Below are positions 23,096 to 35,320 of a stretch of 64,000 bases of DNA, piece by piece. The stretch is from the NCBI RefSeq assembly GCF_004798865.1, contig NW_025336599.1:2134419-2198418 (forward strand). Direction: 5' to 3'. Origin of the DNA: Varanus komodoensis. Lineage: Eukaryota > Chordata > Lepidosauria > Squamata > Varanidae. A program made the position numbers and the translations under genes. The notes below the pieces were generated by a model. The model saw only the letters and a program-made list of their open reading frames with translations, had not been told where the DNA came from and searched no databases. Position 1 is the stretch's first letter; the number at the start of each line of letters is the position of its first letter.

Positions 23096-23989
23096 TTTCA
23101 GTCACCATTCCTGGGCTTTGTGGGAGAAAAATGAGGGTCATCATAACAAAGTGATCAATAAATATTTAGAGAACATTGCGTGAAGTAGGTGGTGGTGGAG
23201 AGAAGTAAGAAGGTAACACCTTCTTTGTTAGGTGGTGGTGGAGAGAAGTAATAACATCTCAGAAAAGACATTTTCTCAGCAATTTTGGCCTGGTTCTAGC
23301 TGTAAGAGGCTGGTAGACTGCTCCAATCTACATGAAACAAAGGCGTCAGATATCTTCTTTTAACTGTGCTCCTTAGGAGAAACCTTTCAGCATCACGCTT
23401 CTATGACATCTAGTTCACAAGATGATGGAAGGGGTTAGATATTAATACATCCTGTACAATGAATCTCTTTAAAATTTTGATGCCCTTTCTCTAAAGCTCA
23501 TTCAAAATTGTCACACAGTGATGTCAAGGTGGGAATGAGTGAAATTTTATTCAGTTTTTTTGTGAAAGAACTTGGAATTTAAAAAACACACAGAACTCTC
23601 AGGTGCCTACATCCCACACGGTCAAAACCAGCAATAAAACAAGACAAGAATATTGGACTTGGGCTCTCCATTTGGGGACCTTGTGGTTTACCACATAATA
23701 ATAATTGCACATCAGTGGAAGGCAGTGATCCCCGTAGCAATGTGAGGCTGCCAGTCAGTTTTTTCTAACCCCACCCCTGTGCTACACAGAAAGTTAGCAT
23801 ATGATGTTTTTATCAACATGCCATGAAAAACATCATGTGTTACATTTATAAGTTTGGTTTTCTACTAAATACTCAGGAGTAGAACCAGGAAAAAAAAAAA
23901 GATAGCGGTGACAGAACATCAGTTTTGAATACAGCATGTTCCCTATTCAATTTCTGGAACTTCTAATTGGAAGGAAGGTAAAAGGAATG
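23096..23989. other. Single-copy stretch
   Basis: It contains a short direct repeat, AGGTGGTGGTGGAGAGAAGT near 23187 and again near 23231, with the 8-bp hairpin AAGAAGGT/ACCTTCTT between the copies. A poly-A run lies near 23890. No gene is seen. Confidence 0.5.
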
Positions 23990-24140
23990 TATGATGTTGC
24001 TTTATATCAAGTCTGGGTGATGATTCATTTAGCACAGCATCACCTACGCAGGGACTCACGGGGGCTGTCCAGGCTTTCAGAGATGCCAGGAACGGAACCA
24101 GCAACCTTCCCCATGCAAGGCGGGGCTCAGCCCTGAGCTC
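23990..24140 (-). mobile_element. tRNA-derived SINE (non-Sauria type)
   Basis: On the minus strand GCTGAGCCCCGCCTTGCATG, GGTTGCTGGTTCCGTTCC and TGGCATCTC form a tRNA-like head with B box GGTTCCGTTCC. The body runs toward GACTTGATATAAAGCAAC. It matches a common reptile SINE whose reverse strand ends in GCATGCAAAGCAGGTGCTC-like sequence. The family name is not certain. Confidence 0.6.
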
Positions 24141-24284
24141 GGGATGTGTGTGGAATCTGATGGAAGGAAGCATTCAACAGATGCTCTCAGTTTGCCCCCT
24201 CTCCCCACGCCAGGGTGTTAGCCCAGCTGTGGTGCTGTGGGACGGCAGCTTTCGGACTCTAAGAGGCACCATGATTTACAGATA

Positions 24285-24470
24285 TTTTTAACCACGAATG
24301 AAACTTCTGCAAATAAGCACCCCAAAACCAATCACCCTCCGTGCACAAATTGGCCAATTCTAGACAAATTGCATTAGAGCCATCCAGTTTTGTTTGGTGC
24401 TTATTTGAAAAAATGTCGTTAAACTGTTTAGAAATATGCACTAATTTCTGTCTTTGAGACAGAAGTCTAC
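24285..24470. repeat. Degenerate AT-rich dispersed repeat
   Basis: CTTCTGCAAATAAGCACC, CGTGCACAAATTGG, GACAAATTGCATTAG and AAATATGCACTAATTTC carry the family's words. Confidence 0.35.
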
Positions 24471-24477
24471 AAAAGAA

Positions 24478-24505
24478 GGGGGAGGGGAGGGGGAAAGGAA
24501 GGGGG
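24478..24505 (+). other. G-quadruplex-prone tract
   Basis: Four G runs of four or more separated by short loops (GGGGGAGGGGAGGGGGAAAG then GAAGGGGG). The sequence fits the G4 folding rule. No gene is nearby to suggest a role. Confidence 0.6.
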
Positions 24506-26309
24506 TTCAGCTCACTTCTGATCATTGGATGGGAAGCAAGCAGGAAATCTATCGATCTTAGAAGGTATAGTTCTTCTCCTAAAAATAAGGCAAGTTTCTA
24601 GTTCTCAAGATTCTGAATATGGGGTTAATTTAGTGTATTAATTATAAGAGAGCTTCCTTAATTGCACCATAGTTATAACTACCCTAGCATTGTCTTTCCC
24701 ACCTGTACCTGGTGATTTAAGGAAATGAGAGGAACAAAAGGTGGCTTCGAGGTCCCGAGGAGTCACTGCGGGGCAGCAAAGATAGTAAAAGCTTAGAAGC
24801 ATGACGAATTGAACTTTGGTGACTTTGTGAGTTGTCAAGAGGTGGCAATCCTTCCCTGGAAGGGGAAGGCAAACTTGAGAAGTTCTGGGGAATCAGTCTT
24901 TGTTATGCAACAGAGAGTGGTGCTAGAAGGAAGAAATGCTTATGAAGCCAGAGCAGGCTTTAAGGATATTATTTGGCTGCAAAAATTGGCCCAGCAGGCC
25001 ATGTTATGATGATTACCAGAAAATTTCAGAATAAAAGGGGTAATGATATTCACATACAAATAATTTTAAATACTGCTCTTACCAGCCATTAAATTGCTGA
25101 TCATGTAACAGCCCTTGGAATTAGCATTCCAGATATTCTTAGGGGGGTTGTGCATGGCAGAATAATTATGTTCTAATCTAGGTATCATTAAACCCCGACT
25201 TTGCTCCTGTGTGTATTGTTGGTGAACCTTCTATTTCAATAATAACTCAGGAAAGCAAAGCGAGAAATCCAGTTCGTGGGGCCCACCTGCTGGAGGCCAT
25301 TCAGGTGCAGCCATCTCGAGTCAGCCAAGTTCACAGAGGAGGAGGGAACGTTTGTGCCATTAAGTTGATAATTCAGATGCCGCTGTACATAAAAACAAGG
25401 GGAGAGCATTACTCTGTTCACTGTGGTGAGTTAACATACAATTCGTGTCAACCAAGGTCAGGCTGACAAAAATAATAACATTTGTGATAAATGATCCTAC
25501 AGTTCAATGCTAAAACAGTTAACTCTTTGGCTGCAGAACTGTAAAGTGTGTTTTTTTTTAAAGCTCAGACTTGCAAACTGGCTGTATGTGAAAGCTTTTG
25601 CGCTCTTCATGCAGTGCAACTAGGAATAAGGTTGGGATGGAATGAAGTGGAGCCCACTCCTCTAACATTTGCAGACTTCTTGGGTGGTCCTAGAAAGTGA
25701 GCCAAGCTGAGAGGAAGCCTGTGAATGCTCTTGGAACGAAGGGGGCTCATCCTGCAACCTTCTTCCTCATCCTAGAAGAGGGAAGCTGGTAGAACAGTGG
25801 CGCGTCCCATGCAAAGAACCCCATGCAAACGAGCAGCAGCACATGGAAGAAGAGGGCCATAACCTGTGCCATGGCTGAGACTTGATTCCTGGCAAGCCCC
25901 CATGAGCTCTAGCTTCATTCTCCAGGACCCTGGACTCAGGGCTACAACATGGATTCCTGTGCAGCCCTAACAAGGAGTGGTTGTCATTCTCACACACCAG
26001 CTTTAATACATGCAGCCATATCCGGCCGGGAGAGGACCAGGTTGTACATTCCTGCTGTTTGGCTCTTCAAGATGATCCTGCCTGAAAGAGGGAGGTGGTG
26101 GCAGCACTTGTGTCCACTGGGATTTGAAGCCAAGCCACGTTTAAGACCCAGCTCCTCAACCCCTGAGTGCAGCATAATCATATGTATATGGATCAGGCAG
26201 TATATCCTTCCTATCTACTGGTGTGGCTGAAAGGTGTGCCTCCTGGCTCAGGAACGTGAATTCAGGTGCCTTTCTGTGCTTACCTCCAGTATAAAACAAA
26301 GATTGCAGA
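24506..26309. other. Single-copy stretch, with a candidate conserved block at 25000-25560
   Basis: 25000-25560 is repeat-free and AT-rich, with homeodomain-like words (GGTAATGATATTC, GCCATTAAATTGC, GAATAATTATG). The rest is ordinary. Frames here are under 95 codons without domains. Confidence 0.35.
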
Positions 26310-26450
26310 CCATGCTTGTTCTCCAGCAATGATTTTGGACAACCACATGTTGGGGATTACATGAATGGAACTGGTTGGAGCCAGAGGTCAGACTAGATGG
26401 CCCTGGAGGCCCCATCTGACTTGCTTTTTTTCTGTTTCTATTTGAATCTG
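26310..26450 (+). mobile_element. CR1 LINE 3' terminus
   Basis: GGTCAGACTAGATGGCCCTG, then CCCATCTGACTTGC, then TTCTGTTTCTAT is the 3' end of the CR1 subfamily also seen at 48940, 60000 and 60925. Only the end remains. Confidence 0.75.
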
Positions 26451-26534
26451 AGATGGAAATGTTCTTCAGCTGAAACCAAGAACCTGTGCCCCTGCCCAAA
26501 TACTGTATGGAGCTGTTTCATGTGTGTGAATTGT

Positions 26535-26715
26535 AGATATATATTCCACTCATTTTCTCTTGCAAAGACCCCAGGGGGCCTTAGATGATCCTAGTCCATT
26601 CATCCTCACAAGGTAGGCTAGGCTGATAATGAGTAACCCAGTGACCTACATGATAAAGTGGGAACTAGAACCCAGATATGCCACGTTCCATTTGAACTAC
26701 TCTGAGCGCCCTCTC
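26535..26715 (-). mobile_element. Degenerate Sauria-type SINE
   Basis: CATCCTCACAAGGTAGGCTA (minus-strand body TAGCCTACCTTGTGAGGATG) and GGGAACTAGAACCCAG (a B-box remnant) show a decayed SINE in reverse orientation. Confidence 0.65.
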
Positions 26716-27119
26716 TGTAAACAGATCATGAAGTGTGCCCATGTGGAGCTGGCTTGCCAGGGATCAGAAAAAAATGACTTCAAATCTCAGCTGTCCCCAT
26801 GAAGAAGAGGTGTGCTGGCATGGAGATGGGTTACACATGCTTCTAATGTGTGATGTGTGAACTCGTCAATAGCTAACTCCACCTAGATGGTTGGCTGCCA
26901 TTGTATGGTATCCGTTATTCTAGCAGCCAGACCCTTGCCAGGTGTTAAAGGAGACCTTCCTGCCCCAGGGATACCCCATGTGCTATAATGCTGGGTAAGT
27001 GGAAAGGGTCAGCCTCCCAAGGAGCCGGCAACCAAGCCCCAAACACTGATGTTTAGGAGCTCTGCATCACCTGAACAGCCCATCAGATCTGAGTACACAT
27101 GGATGAACCAGGAGCGCTC
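26716..27119. other. Single-copy stretch
   Basis: Nothing recognised. Confidence 0.4.
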
Positions 27120-27370
27120 AAGTTTATTGACATTCTCTGAACTTTTCTTCCAAGCTTGGTTGGACTCACTCCAAACTCATTTGAAACCTGCTGCTCAGTT
27201 TGTTCAAATGACAAAAGCTGGGCATTTTGAGAAAACTCCATTTTCACAACCCTGGGAATTTTTCAGCATTTGCACATTTTGAGAGCACTGCGCATTCTGA
27301 GAAAAGGATGCATTTTTCAAGTAACTATTTTGTAATCACAAACACAAATGTTTTGGGGAAGGAAATGTTC
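27120..27370. repeat. Degenerate AT-rich dispersed repeat
   Basis: GGGCATTTTGAGAAAAC, CATTTGCACATTTTGAGAG and CTGCGCATTCTGAGAAAAGG show repeated short units of the same type as the other copies. Confidence 0.4.
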
Positions 27371-27687
27371 GTGTTGGGCCTATGTGGGTGATTTGCAAAT
27401 GGAAGCAAAATGCCTCTGCTTCTCTCTATGTATGCCTCAAAATCCCTGCCTCTCATGGCTTTTCTTGCACAGTACCAGCAAATGCCTTTTCCTATTTATC
27501 AAGGCACACGACAAGCATGGAGTGCCAAAAACGTTCCCCAGCAGAGCAAAACACCCTGTAAATGCAGTCAGGCCATTCGTGTGTGGCATGCATGCGTAGG
27601 AGGGTGGAGACACTCGAATCCCACTTGTTCCTCGCACATGAGTGAAGCTTATGCAGTGTCTTAAAAGCAAGGTGGATGAAGTGCCAA

Positions 27688-27975
27688 CGAAACATGGAAA
27701 CATGGAAAAAGAGTGAGTCAGAAGGGGCCTCCCAGGCCATCTATTCTGCCCCCCTGGCTCCAGCTGGCTCCACTAATGTAATCCCCAACATTTGGTTGTC
27801 CAATCTTTCCTTGAGCACCCTCCCTGATGGGGGGTGGGGCTCAACCACCTCCATTAGTAACCATTCCATATCGTCGGGGTCCTAACCGTCAACCCTGAAG
27901 CCTGCTTCCTTGAGTTTTGCCCCACTGGAACGTGTCCTGCCCTCCACTGCAGGGAAGAGCAGGGAAGAAGGAAGG
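27688..27975 (-). mobile_element. CR1 LINE 3' end
   Basis: In reverse orientation: AGTCAGAAGGGGCCTCCCAG, then GGCTCCAGCTGGCTCC, then the upstream UTR (CGGGGTCCTAACCGTC, GGAACGTGTCCTGCC). It is colinear with 48940-49220 of the large CR1 but more diverged and 5'-truncated. Confidence 0.82.
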
Positions 27976-29839
27976 TGGGCTTACATAGCTCTACTAGACC
28001 TACCTCCGTAACAATGGCAGCATGGCCTCCACTGGCTCCACTTGCAGCTTGTCCCACCAAGGTGGTCAGACAAAGGGGCAGGCCTTCTCCTCTTCTTCTG
28101 ATCCTGCATCATCATTTGCTGCTGCGGCTTCTGTCTGTATCACCATCTTCTTCTCATGCCAGTTAGTTCTGTGCATCTTTCCTGTTTTAATTCCCATTCT
28201 CCTTAACAGTAACTTCTCTTTAAAAATTAAGATTTCAGCAATCATTTTGCATGCTCTCATGAAAATCCATGCATGTACATTGTGTCTCTGAATTTCAGGA
28301 AAGAAAAAGAAGCCCCATAAAGTAGAAAAACAGTTTGGTCTTTCATACTTTGCAACACATTCATTTTTACCAAGCATCCAAATTCAACAGGTAGAAACCC
28401 AACAATGTGAATTCCCAGGTTGCTGGAGGCAGGTGGGAGGGGAATTAATCTTTCTTGCCTCTCCTTGCCTTTCTTGCCCTAGTGTGTGAGTTTTTCACCA
28501 GGGCTATCCAAGGCTGTTCTGCCTTGATCTTTCTTCCAGCCTCCCCTGTGAGCCTCATGGGGCAGAGAAGTGGACAGTCTGGGGGAGATGCCCCGTATCT
28601 CCTTCTCTCCGCCCCTCCCAACATTGGCAATCTGACATAGGATAGGCAGGGGTCAAAGAGGTTTCTGCAGCAGCTGTGAAGAGACATCTGAAGGCAATTC
28701 CATTTTTCCAAGGATGCACTTCTCTTTCCATCCTTAGAAAATGGCCTTTAAACTGTCCCGTGATCCCAGGAATGCCCTTCCAAGTAAATGGGATTCCAGC
28801 CTAAGTAGCTTGAACCATGGGATTCATATGTTTTTTTAATCATTTAAAGCAATGTAAAAACATATTTTATACACAGTCTTTTTATCTCACATTTATTTTT
28901 TTATTTCTTCATAGCAATTTATTGCGATAGATACATCACCATTACTACAGACATTTATGGTGCTATTAAATTTCAATGCCACCATAAATTTAGGCCGCTT
29001 AAAGTGTTGACATTTGTAACAGCTTCCACAAGGACATATTTTATAATGAAAGTGAAACTTGGAACAGAAACTTTTGTTAACAAAAGAAATAGGATACACA
29101 CAAGAATCTGGGTGCCAGAGATGAAGCGAGTTGTCCTGAATTGCAGGGGGCATTCTGGGAGTTGGGTCATGGCAGTTTTACTGGAGGTGGTCATTCTGGT
29201 CTTCACCCATTTTCACCCCACCCCACAAAGCACTTGGGAAAATATGGATGAATCCTTTACCCCACGATTACCAGCATTAATCTTGATAGCTCCCTGTGGC
29301 CTCTGGGGGGGCACAGCTCTTAGGAGCAGATGCAAATGGGAACGCTATCCCCTATCTGGCATCTTCCAAAGGTTTTGGTCTAGGGATCCCACAATTCCTG
29401 AACATTGGCTGGTGCTCCTTGAAGGCACTGGCTTGGGGAAAGCTCTGCTTAAGATTGCAACCCTTCTCCCTGGCATCTGGTCCTCTTCTCTTTGTTGGAC
29501 TTCTGCTCATGCTTAGCTCTCACTAGTCAGGGATGCTAAGAAGTCCATGGACACCTGTGGAACGCCAGTTGTGCAGCTGGCAACTTTCTTCTGAAACACG
29601 TGTAGCAAAGACAAAGTCTGCAAGCCACAGACATGGAAGAGGGATGCTGCTTCCACAGAGCTCACATGGGGTCTCTTTCTGGATAGCGCTCATGTGAACC
29701 TGTGGCCATGAGAAAGTGGGCTGGGGAGAAGCATCCAAGGAACGTAGTGGATCTTCACCCCCTCAGATGGGTTGCATGCACATCCCCAGCTATGATATAG
29801 GAACTGAATCACTCTCATAGTTTGCCTGTAAGTTCCCCA
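27976..29839. other. Single-copy stretch, with a candidate conserved block at 28810-29100
   Basis: 28810-29100 is AT-rich and repeat-free. A 170-codon plus-strand frame (29004-29516) has no recognisable domain and overlaps this block. I do not call it a gene. Confidence 0.4.
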
Positions 29840-29915
29840 GATGCAACTTGCTCATTCTCGGTAAATTAGATGTTGGAATAGATGGGCGTTGGTCTGATCC
29901 AGCCATGCAGCCCAA
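29840..29915 (+). mobile_element. CR1/L3-like LINE 3' terminus fragment
   Basis: GTTGGAATAGATGGGCGTTG followed by GTCTGATCCAGCC matches the common reptile LINE end (CTGGACTAGATGGGCC...GGTCTGATCCAGC). Confidence 0.55.
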
Positions 29916-31319
29916 GAGTTCCAAAACGCTCTACTGCAGAAATGGGGAACGCCAGGCCAAATGTGGAGTACCTACAGTTCCAATCCACACTAGTGGGATT
30001 TCCAAGATAGCCACAGCCCCTTCCTCTCATCCCGTCTCTTTAACCCCCACCCACGAACCACGGCCAAGTGCCAGTTTCCCAGTTCTGTGCCATTCCCCCT
30101 CACTCTAAAAAGTTTGAAATGCCTCTGCTATGGCCCATTCTATTTTTTATTCATTAGATTTCTACCCACCTGTTTTCTTCCCAAGGAATTCAAGGCAGCG
30201 TTCATCATTTTCCTCCTCCTCCTCTTAATCTGATCCTACAGCAACCACCCTGGGAAGGAAATTGGACTCAGAGGCTGTGACTGGGAGCTCCATGACTGAG
30301 TGGGGGATGGTATATTTTTGCTTGTCTCCCACCCACTGCAGCCTCTGCCCACACCTACCCCAGGACCTCCTCCAAAATTGAACTCAGCCCTTTGGTGAAT
30401 GAAGTTTCCCATCCTTGACAAACTGTCATTATGACAGCTTCGTTGTACTCTATTTACTATAGCTATCTTTCCTGCATTTCAGCCATCTATGATTTTAAAG
30501 AATCCAGATTCTTAGAGACAAGATTCTGCAAAATGAATCCTTAATAGAAAGTAAGAAGTATTAAGAGTCAATTGAATTGTCTCCTTCTGCACTTCTAAGC
30601 AGAGCTGCCTGGATGTTCCCTCTGTATGTTACTCCATTTCCTCCTTTGTGGGTCTATGAAATCAGGCTGGATTACTTTTAGGCTACCTGTTCTCTATTTC
30701 TTCTGCCATTTTCCTGTGAAGGTCAGGATCACCTGATGGATTATTGACCCTGCCCTGAAAAAATGAACAGAAACTTTGTGACTTGTCCCACCAGGATCTT
30801 ACCCCCTTTGTTTTCAAGGCAAACAAAGACAAGAGAAGACAAGACTGTGCTGCGCTGAAATGCAGGGAGAGGTGGGGAGGATGAAGAACATATTAGAAAA
30901 TGTATCTCATAATTAACTACAATGTCCCTCAGGTAGCTCTGCCTGCAATTGTTATAAATATTAGAGAAGTCTTGGATGGTGAGTTTGTGTAATTACAGCA
31001 ATGGAGGGAACCCATCTGAGCCCTTTAGGAGTGATTGAAATGCTAGTAAAAGTAGACAGGATCTACTCCTAGGTAGGCATGTAAAGGGTTACAAACTTGA
31101 ACATGCACACAGCATAAGTGACCACCAGAGCTTGCGCAGGTAAGGGAACCAAAAGTAGAAGAAAAATAAAAGGTACCAGCCTTCGTGGGACAAAACTGAG
31201 CGGTGAGACAGAAAACAAAAGGAGTGGGGAGAGTAGAGATAAGAGCAAACAGGCCTTATCTAAACAGGCCTTTGACACACAAGAGGATAATTCACTCAAG
31301 TGGGTTGCTGCTATTATTA
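29916..31319. other. Single-copy stretch interrupted by one SINE
   Basis: Apart from the SINE at 30143-30308 nothing is recognised. Frames are short. Confidence 0.45.
30143..30308 (-). mobile_element. Sauria-type SINE body, headless
   Basis: In reverse orientation: the tail ATTAGATTTCTACCCACCTG, the body CAAGGCAGCGTTC, then CTCAGAGGCTGTGACTGG and CTCCATGACTGAGTGGGG. It stops before the B box, so the RNA polymerase III promoter is gone. Confidence 0.72.
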
Positions 31320-31495
31320 TCACTATTGATTGGTGCTGTTTATTTCTTGTACTGCTGTGTTTTTAAGTGCACTTTTATACGTTTTGATGTTTTATTTAAG
31401 TTAAGGTTTTGTTTGTAACCCAGCTTTATGGTCAGCTGTCTTTAGCCTCACTTGTGGATCAAAAGGCAGGGTATAAAAATCTAATCAAAACCAAA
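31320..31495 (+). mobile_element. L2-like LINE 3' tail
   Basis: TTTTGTTTGTAACCCAGC, then GGCAGGGTATAAAAATC, then TAATCAAAACC resembles an L2 3' end (GTAAACCGCC...GGCGGTATAAAAATCTAATAAA). Only the 3' UTR is present. Confidence 0.5.
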
Positions 31496-33474
31496 GCACA
31501 ATAACCAAGAAACAGAGAGAGGGGGAGACAGTGTGATGCATGTGAACAATTGCAGTCACCCCAGTGTGGTCTTGTTTGCTTGGGGACTGTGTGATCCTAC
31601 AGCCCTCTGATATGGTCTAAGGGATGGCCCAGAGTGCTGGAGTGTCAGCACTGAGGTCCTTTGACCTCAGTGTTTAGACTCCCCTGGTGATCGCCCGCCT
31701 GTCTAGCTCTCCCTCCTAGCCAGTGCTAAAAGACCAATGCCAGCTGCTTATCTGAGAGCAGAAATGTGCCTTGGAGAAGAGGGAAAAGGGTGCACCAAGA
31801 GGAGGGGAGGAGGCCAGGACCATCCACCAGCATCAGTTCCAGCTGGTGCCTCAGCCTTTCCCCTGCCTCTCCCCAGCACCGCATCAGGAAAGCCAAAGTG
31901 GCTGTCTGGGTACATTACGTAGCACAAGGCAGAGCCTTCTGGGGTTTGAGCAGGAATTTTAAGGTGCTTCCTGGGGGATGCTCAGTGCATCTCTCCCACC
32001 CACGCCTTGCTGCTTCAACACAACAGTAAGTTGGTGGATTAGCCCCCATAATTTTGTCATAACTGCCAACTAGGGTGGGCACTTGTGGAGCTTAGGATAA
32101 GGGTATCCTGGTGAGTCCCTCAGGGCACCTGGGCAGCCACTCAGCACTGGCAGGCTTGACGGTATGAGAGAGGGGAACCCTGGAAGAGTTAGCCAGTGGA
32201 ACACTGGCCAGCCAGGCGGCAGAAGTCTCAGTTAGCAGGACTGGGGGAATGTATGTTTGGATTCACACAGAAGGCACTACCCTCAGTCTCAGCAGTTTAT
32301 CGGCTGAACATGCAGGTACCCCTGTCTGGCAGAGAGGGAACAGCAGCACTCTTGATAGTCTGTATACCGAATTGCGTACAAATTTTCCAGAGCATATACA
32401 GAATTTTTATAAGTTGTGGGTCACGTACACATTTTTCAGTGCAGTTATGAGATAAAAGTGAGGTCACTTAGAGAAGACAATACAAGTACCAATAGAACAA
32501 TGTAAATATGATATCAGAAAGGATGTGGCAAATGTTACAGTGATATAGAATGTCTGAGTGACTGATGACCAGATAAACAGTTGAGTGGTTTGGATTATAA
32601 CAGACCCCAAGTGCAGGATTTAACATTCGGAAGAGGGTGATCACATTTGCACAAGGGGCATCTATCCAGCGCTGCCTAGCCTAACCCGAGAGCTTGCAGG
32701 AAACCTTGCTTCACTTTCTTCCATTGCACAGCAGCAGAGGAATGGTTCAGTTTGCCCAATCCACTCTCTCAAGGCACAACGAGCATTCCTGAGCAGATGA
32801 CGCAATTTCTCGTACTGATACTTTGCAACTCGTAGTCTCCAGCATGTGTACGAGTTGATCTGTAAGAGAGTGGACAAATACCGCAGCCCCTTCTCCCTGG
32901 GCTGCCTGCTGTCCCAGGCAGATGGCGCTGGGAGGAAAAGTTCTCGTCTCTTCCAGTGGAGAGGAGTAGCAGCACTGCTGCCAGATTGTATGTTAAAAGA
33001 CACACAAAAGGCCATCTTTTATTTGAAGGCCTTATTTGGACTTTCTCGACACAGGATAGCTTGGATCCATCCGAGAGGGACCCTGAGGCAGCCTGGGAGA
33101 GGTGTGTGCCAATGCTTTCCAGAATCCGTGCTTTTTGCTGGGGAAGTGTTTTCCATCAGAGGCTGTGGGAGGCTTCCCAATGGTCTCCTCCAGAGTTGGC
33201 TGGCTCATATCTCGTCTTCATACTCTTGAGCTCTTCTCAGATCTCAGCTGTCATCCGTAACAATAACGGGGGGTGGGGATACCTCTCTGTCCATTGTCAA
33301 GCTCAGAGCAGCAAGACCATGAAGTGCAGGTAACTGAACATGCGTCACTGTGCATGCTAAGGGAGCATCAAGGTTGTGCATTTCAGGGCTATTTTGTTTT
33401 ACTAAAGGCATCCATTATTTCTAATTAATTTAGATGTGATCCTTTCATTGAAGCTGAAGTTCCATCTTCAGTCA
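31496..33474. other. Single-copy stretch
   Basis: It includes overlapping frames of 117-127 codons on opposite strands at 32662-33333 with no recognisable domain; an old pseudogene cannot be excluded. Nothing else is seen. Confidence 0.4.
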
Positions 33475-33825
33475 CAAGGTGGCAGACTTCTTGGGATTCT
33501 TTATTTTAATGGGGATTCTTTATTTTAATATTGATGAGAGAACTGGGACTTTGCAAGAAATGGACGGACTGATCTTACTAATGAAGGAGAAAGAAGATAT
33601 TGACTTCTGTCAAACTTGGAACCTTTTTTTTTATTATTGGCTGGAGAAACAGGACTTGGCTTAGATCTAAAGATGTATTCAAGTTATTATAATGGCTTTG
33701 AATATGAAAATAGAATGTTAAAAGATGTGCAGTAGGGGGCTGACCCAATGTGTCCAATGCACGTGTTGATAGATGTTTTTAGTATTAGTTTAAAATTTTC
33801 ATAAAAATTCTCGAAAAAACGCTGG
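33475..33825 (+). mobile_element. L1-like LINE 3' end
   Basis: It encodes a terminal peptide like KEDIDFCQTWNLFFYYWL (33590-33645), resembling the C-terminus of L1 ORF2 (FIxTWxPLxxYL). An A/T-rich 3' UTR with GAATATGAAAATAGAATG follows to about 33825. An internal direct repeat of GGGATTCTTTATTTTAAT occurs twice near 33493-33530. The family assignment is moderate. Confidence 0.55.
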
Positions 33826-35034
33826 CAGACTTCTTTATGCAGCACATGGCTTTGCTGTCTATGCAAGTCGGTGTGAGAAGGGACTGGTAGGCCAAGGGAC
33901 AGAGCTGCACGCCTACCCTTCTCCTTTCTGTTGGGAAGGCCACCCACCCTCCTCAGAGAAATGCAGTGGACAGTTTGTTCCCTCAGGGAGCCATGAGGGT
34001 GCAACATGGAAGGGGCCCGGCTGAGGCATCCAAAGCAGCTTGGTTTCACTCTGCCAGGGCAGGAGCGATGTATCCAGCTCTCAAAGCTTTTTATGTCTAC
34101 TTTATCACTACAGTGTATTAAACAAAAGGGCCCTGCATGAAGCTGCGTTCATTCACTAATTACAGATAAAATTGTGAATATTAGTATACTTCCTTAAGGG
34201 GGCTGGAGGAGAGAGTTTTGCTCAAAGCAATATAGAACACACATGTTTTAAAGGGAGTGTCTTAAAATATTGCACACTAGTTTTGCACATGTTGGGATAG
34301 ACTGCAAAGATCATTTAAACGTGCAATCAGTAAGGAAGAGCTTGGTGAGCATCACACAGCATTATCGGTTACAAACATACAAACAATGGTGTCTTTCCTT
34401 GCCAATTTAGCTTGGCCAGTCTAAGCTGATTTTTATTTCAGAAGTTCAGGCTGCAATCCTGCAGGGATGGGTGAAGCAATCTGTTTCCATTCCATGCCAG
34501 TTGTGCGCATCTCCTCTGGTAGCCCTATCGAATGGGCTCTGTTCCAGGAGTGCATAACCTCATTCCATCTGTGAGCCAATTACCATTTCAGAGGAGCATT
34601 TCAGGGCGGCATCCTCTCTCCCACATGCACACACAAATGCCAACATAGAGCTGAAAGCTCTTGCTGCCAGTCCCTAAGCCTCAGAGGACACATTTCATTC
34701 TTTGGGAATATATGTCTGTGTGTGTGTGTGTGTGCCAGGGCGACCTGCATAGAATCTGGAAATCTCCCGCATTCCTGCACCCTCATTCTATTCCTTTCAA
34801 TGCTCACCTCAGCTTAACATCTTCTCACATGCCTAAACGCCGTCAGCCATGAGTCCTGTAAGGCTGGTCCCTCTTTTCTGGCTCATTACACCTGACCTGG
34901 GAGGGTGGGAAGCGAACTGACTCAGTCGCCAAAGTTGCAGTCCCCTGTGGTTGTTTTTGATGCTTGGATTTATTTCTCCTTTCTTTGACCTTCATATCAC
35001 CATTATTGAATTGTTTTACCCTACTGTGCATTTA
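33826..35034. other. Single-copy stretch, candidate conserved block at 34080-34440
   Basis: 34080-34440 is repeat-free and AT-rich (CACTAATTACAGATAAAATT). A (TG)n run lies at 34714-34734. No gene is seen. Confidence 0.35.
34714..34734. repeat. (TG)n microsatellite
   Basis: About ten TG units. Confidence 0.88.
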
Positions 35035-35320
35035 TTAGTGTGAGATTTTTATGAGCATGGTTATTTATACCTCATTAGAATGTGTAACTGTTAATTGTTT
35101 GGAAATGTATTCCACTCATTTTCTTAATGTTGTTGTAAGTTACTATGGGTATAAATGTATCATTGAAAAACAACTTGGAAAGAAGTGGATGATAATGAGA
35201 ATTGTTTTGAGTTTTGCACACACTCTGCAAACTTTTGCACGCACATTTTCTGTACACTCTATTATATTTATTTTTGTGCACAACATTCTCTAATCTATAA
35301 ATTTTGACTCGTTTTATTGG
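35035..35320. other. AT-rich block, candidate conserved element or old repeat
   Basis: The first half (TACCTCATTAGAATGTG, AACTGTTAATTG) looks like conserved non-coding sequence. The second half (GTTTTGCACACACTC, AACTTTTGCACGCACATT) carries words of the degenerate AT-rich repeat. Confidence 0.25.

Noticed and set aside
24160-24250. tRNA gene near the SINE head
   Set aside because: Only a degenerate tRNA-like SINE head is present; no full cloverleaf can be drawn.
29004-29516. 170-codon plus-strand frame
   Set aside because: No domain, and no splice or promoter context; overlaps an AT-rich non-coding block and short frames on the other strand.
32662-33333. Possible pseudogene with 117-127 codon frames on both strands
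   Set aside because: I could not match either peptide to a family; antiparallel overlap makes chance likely.
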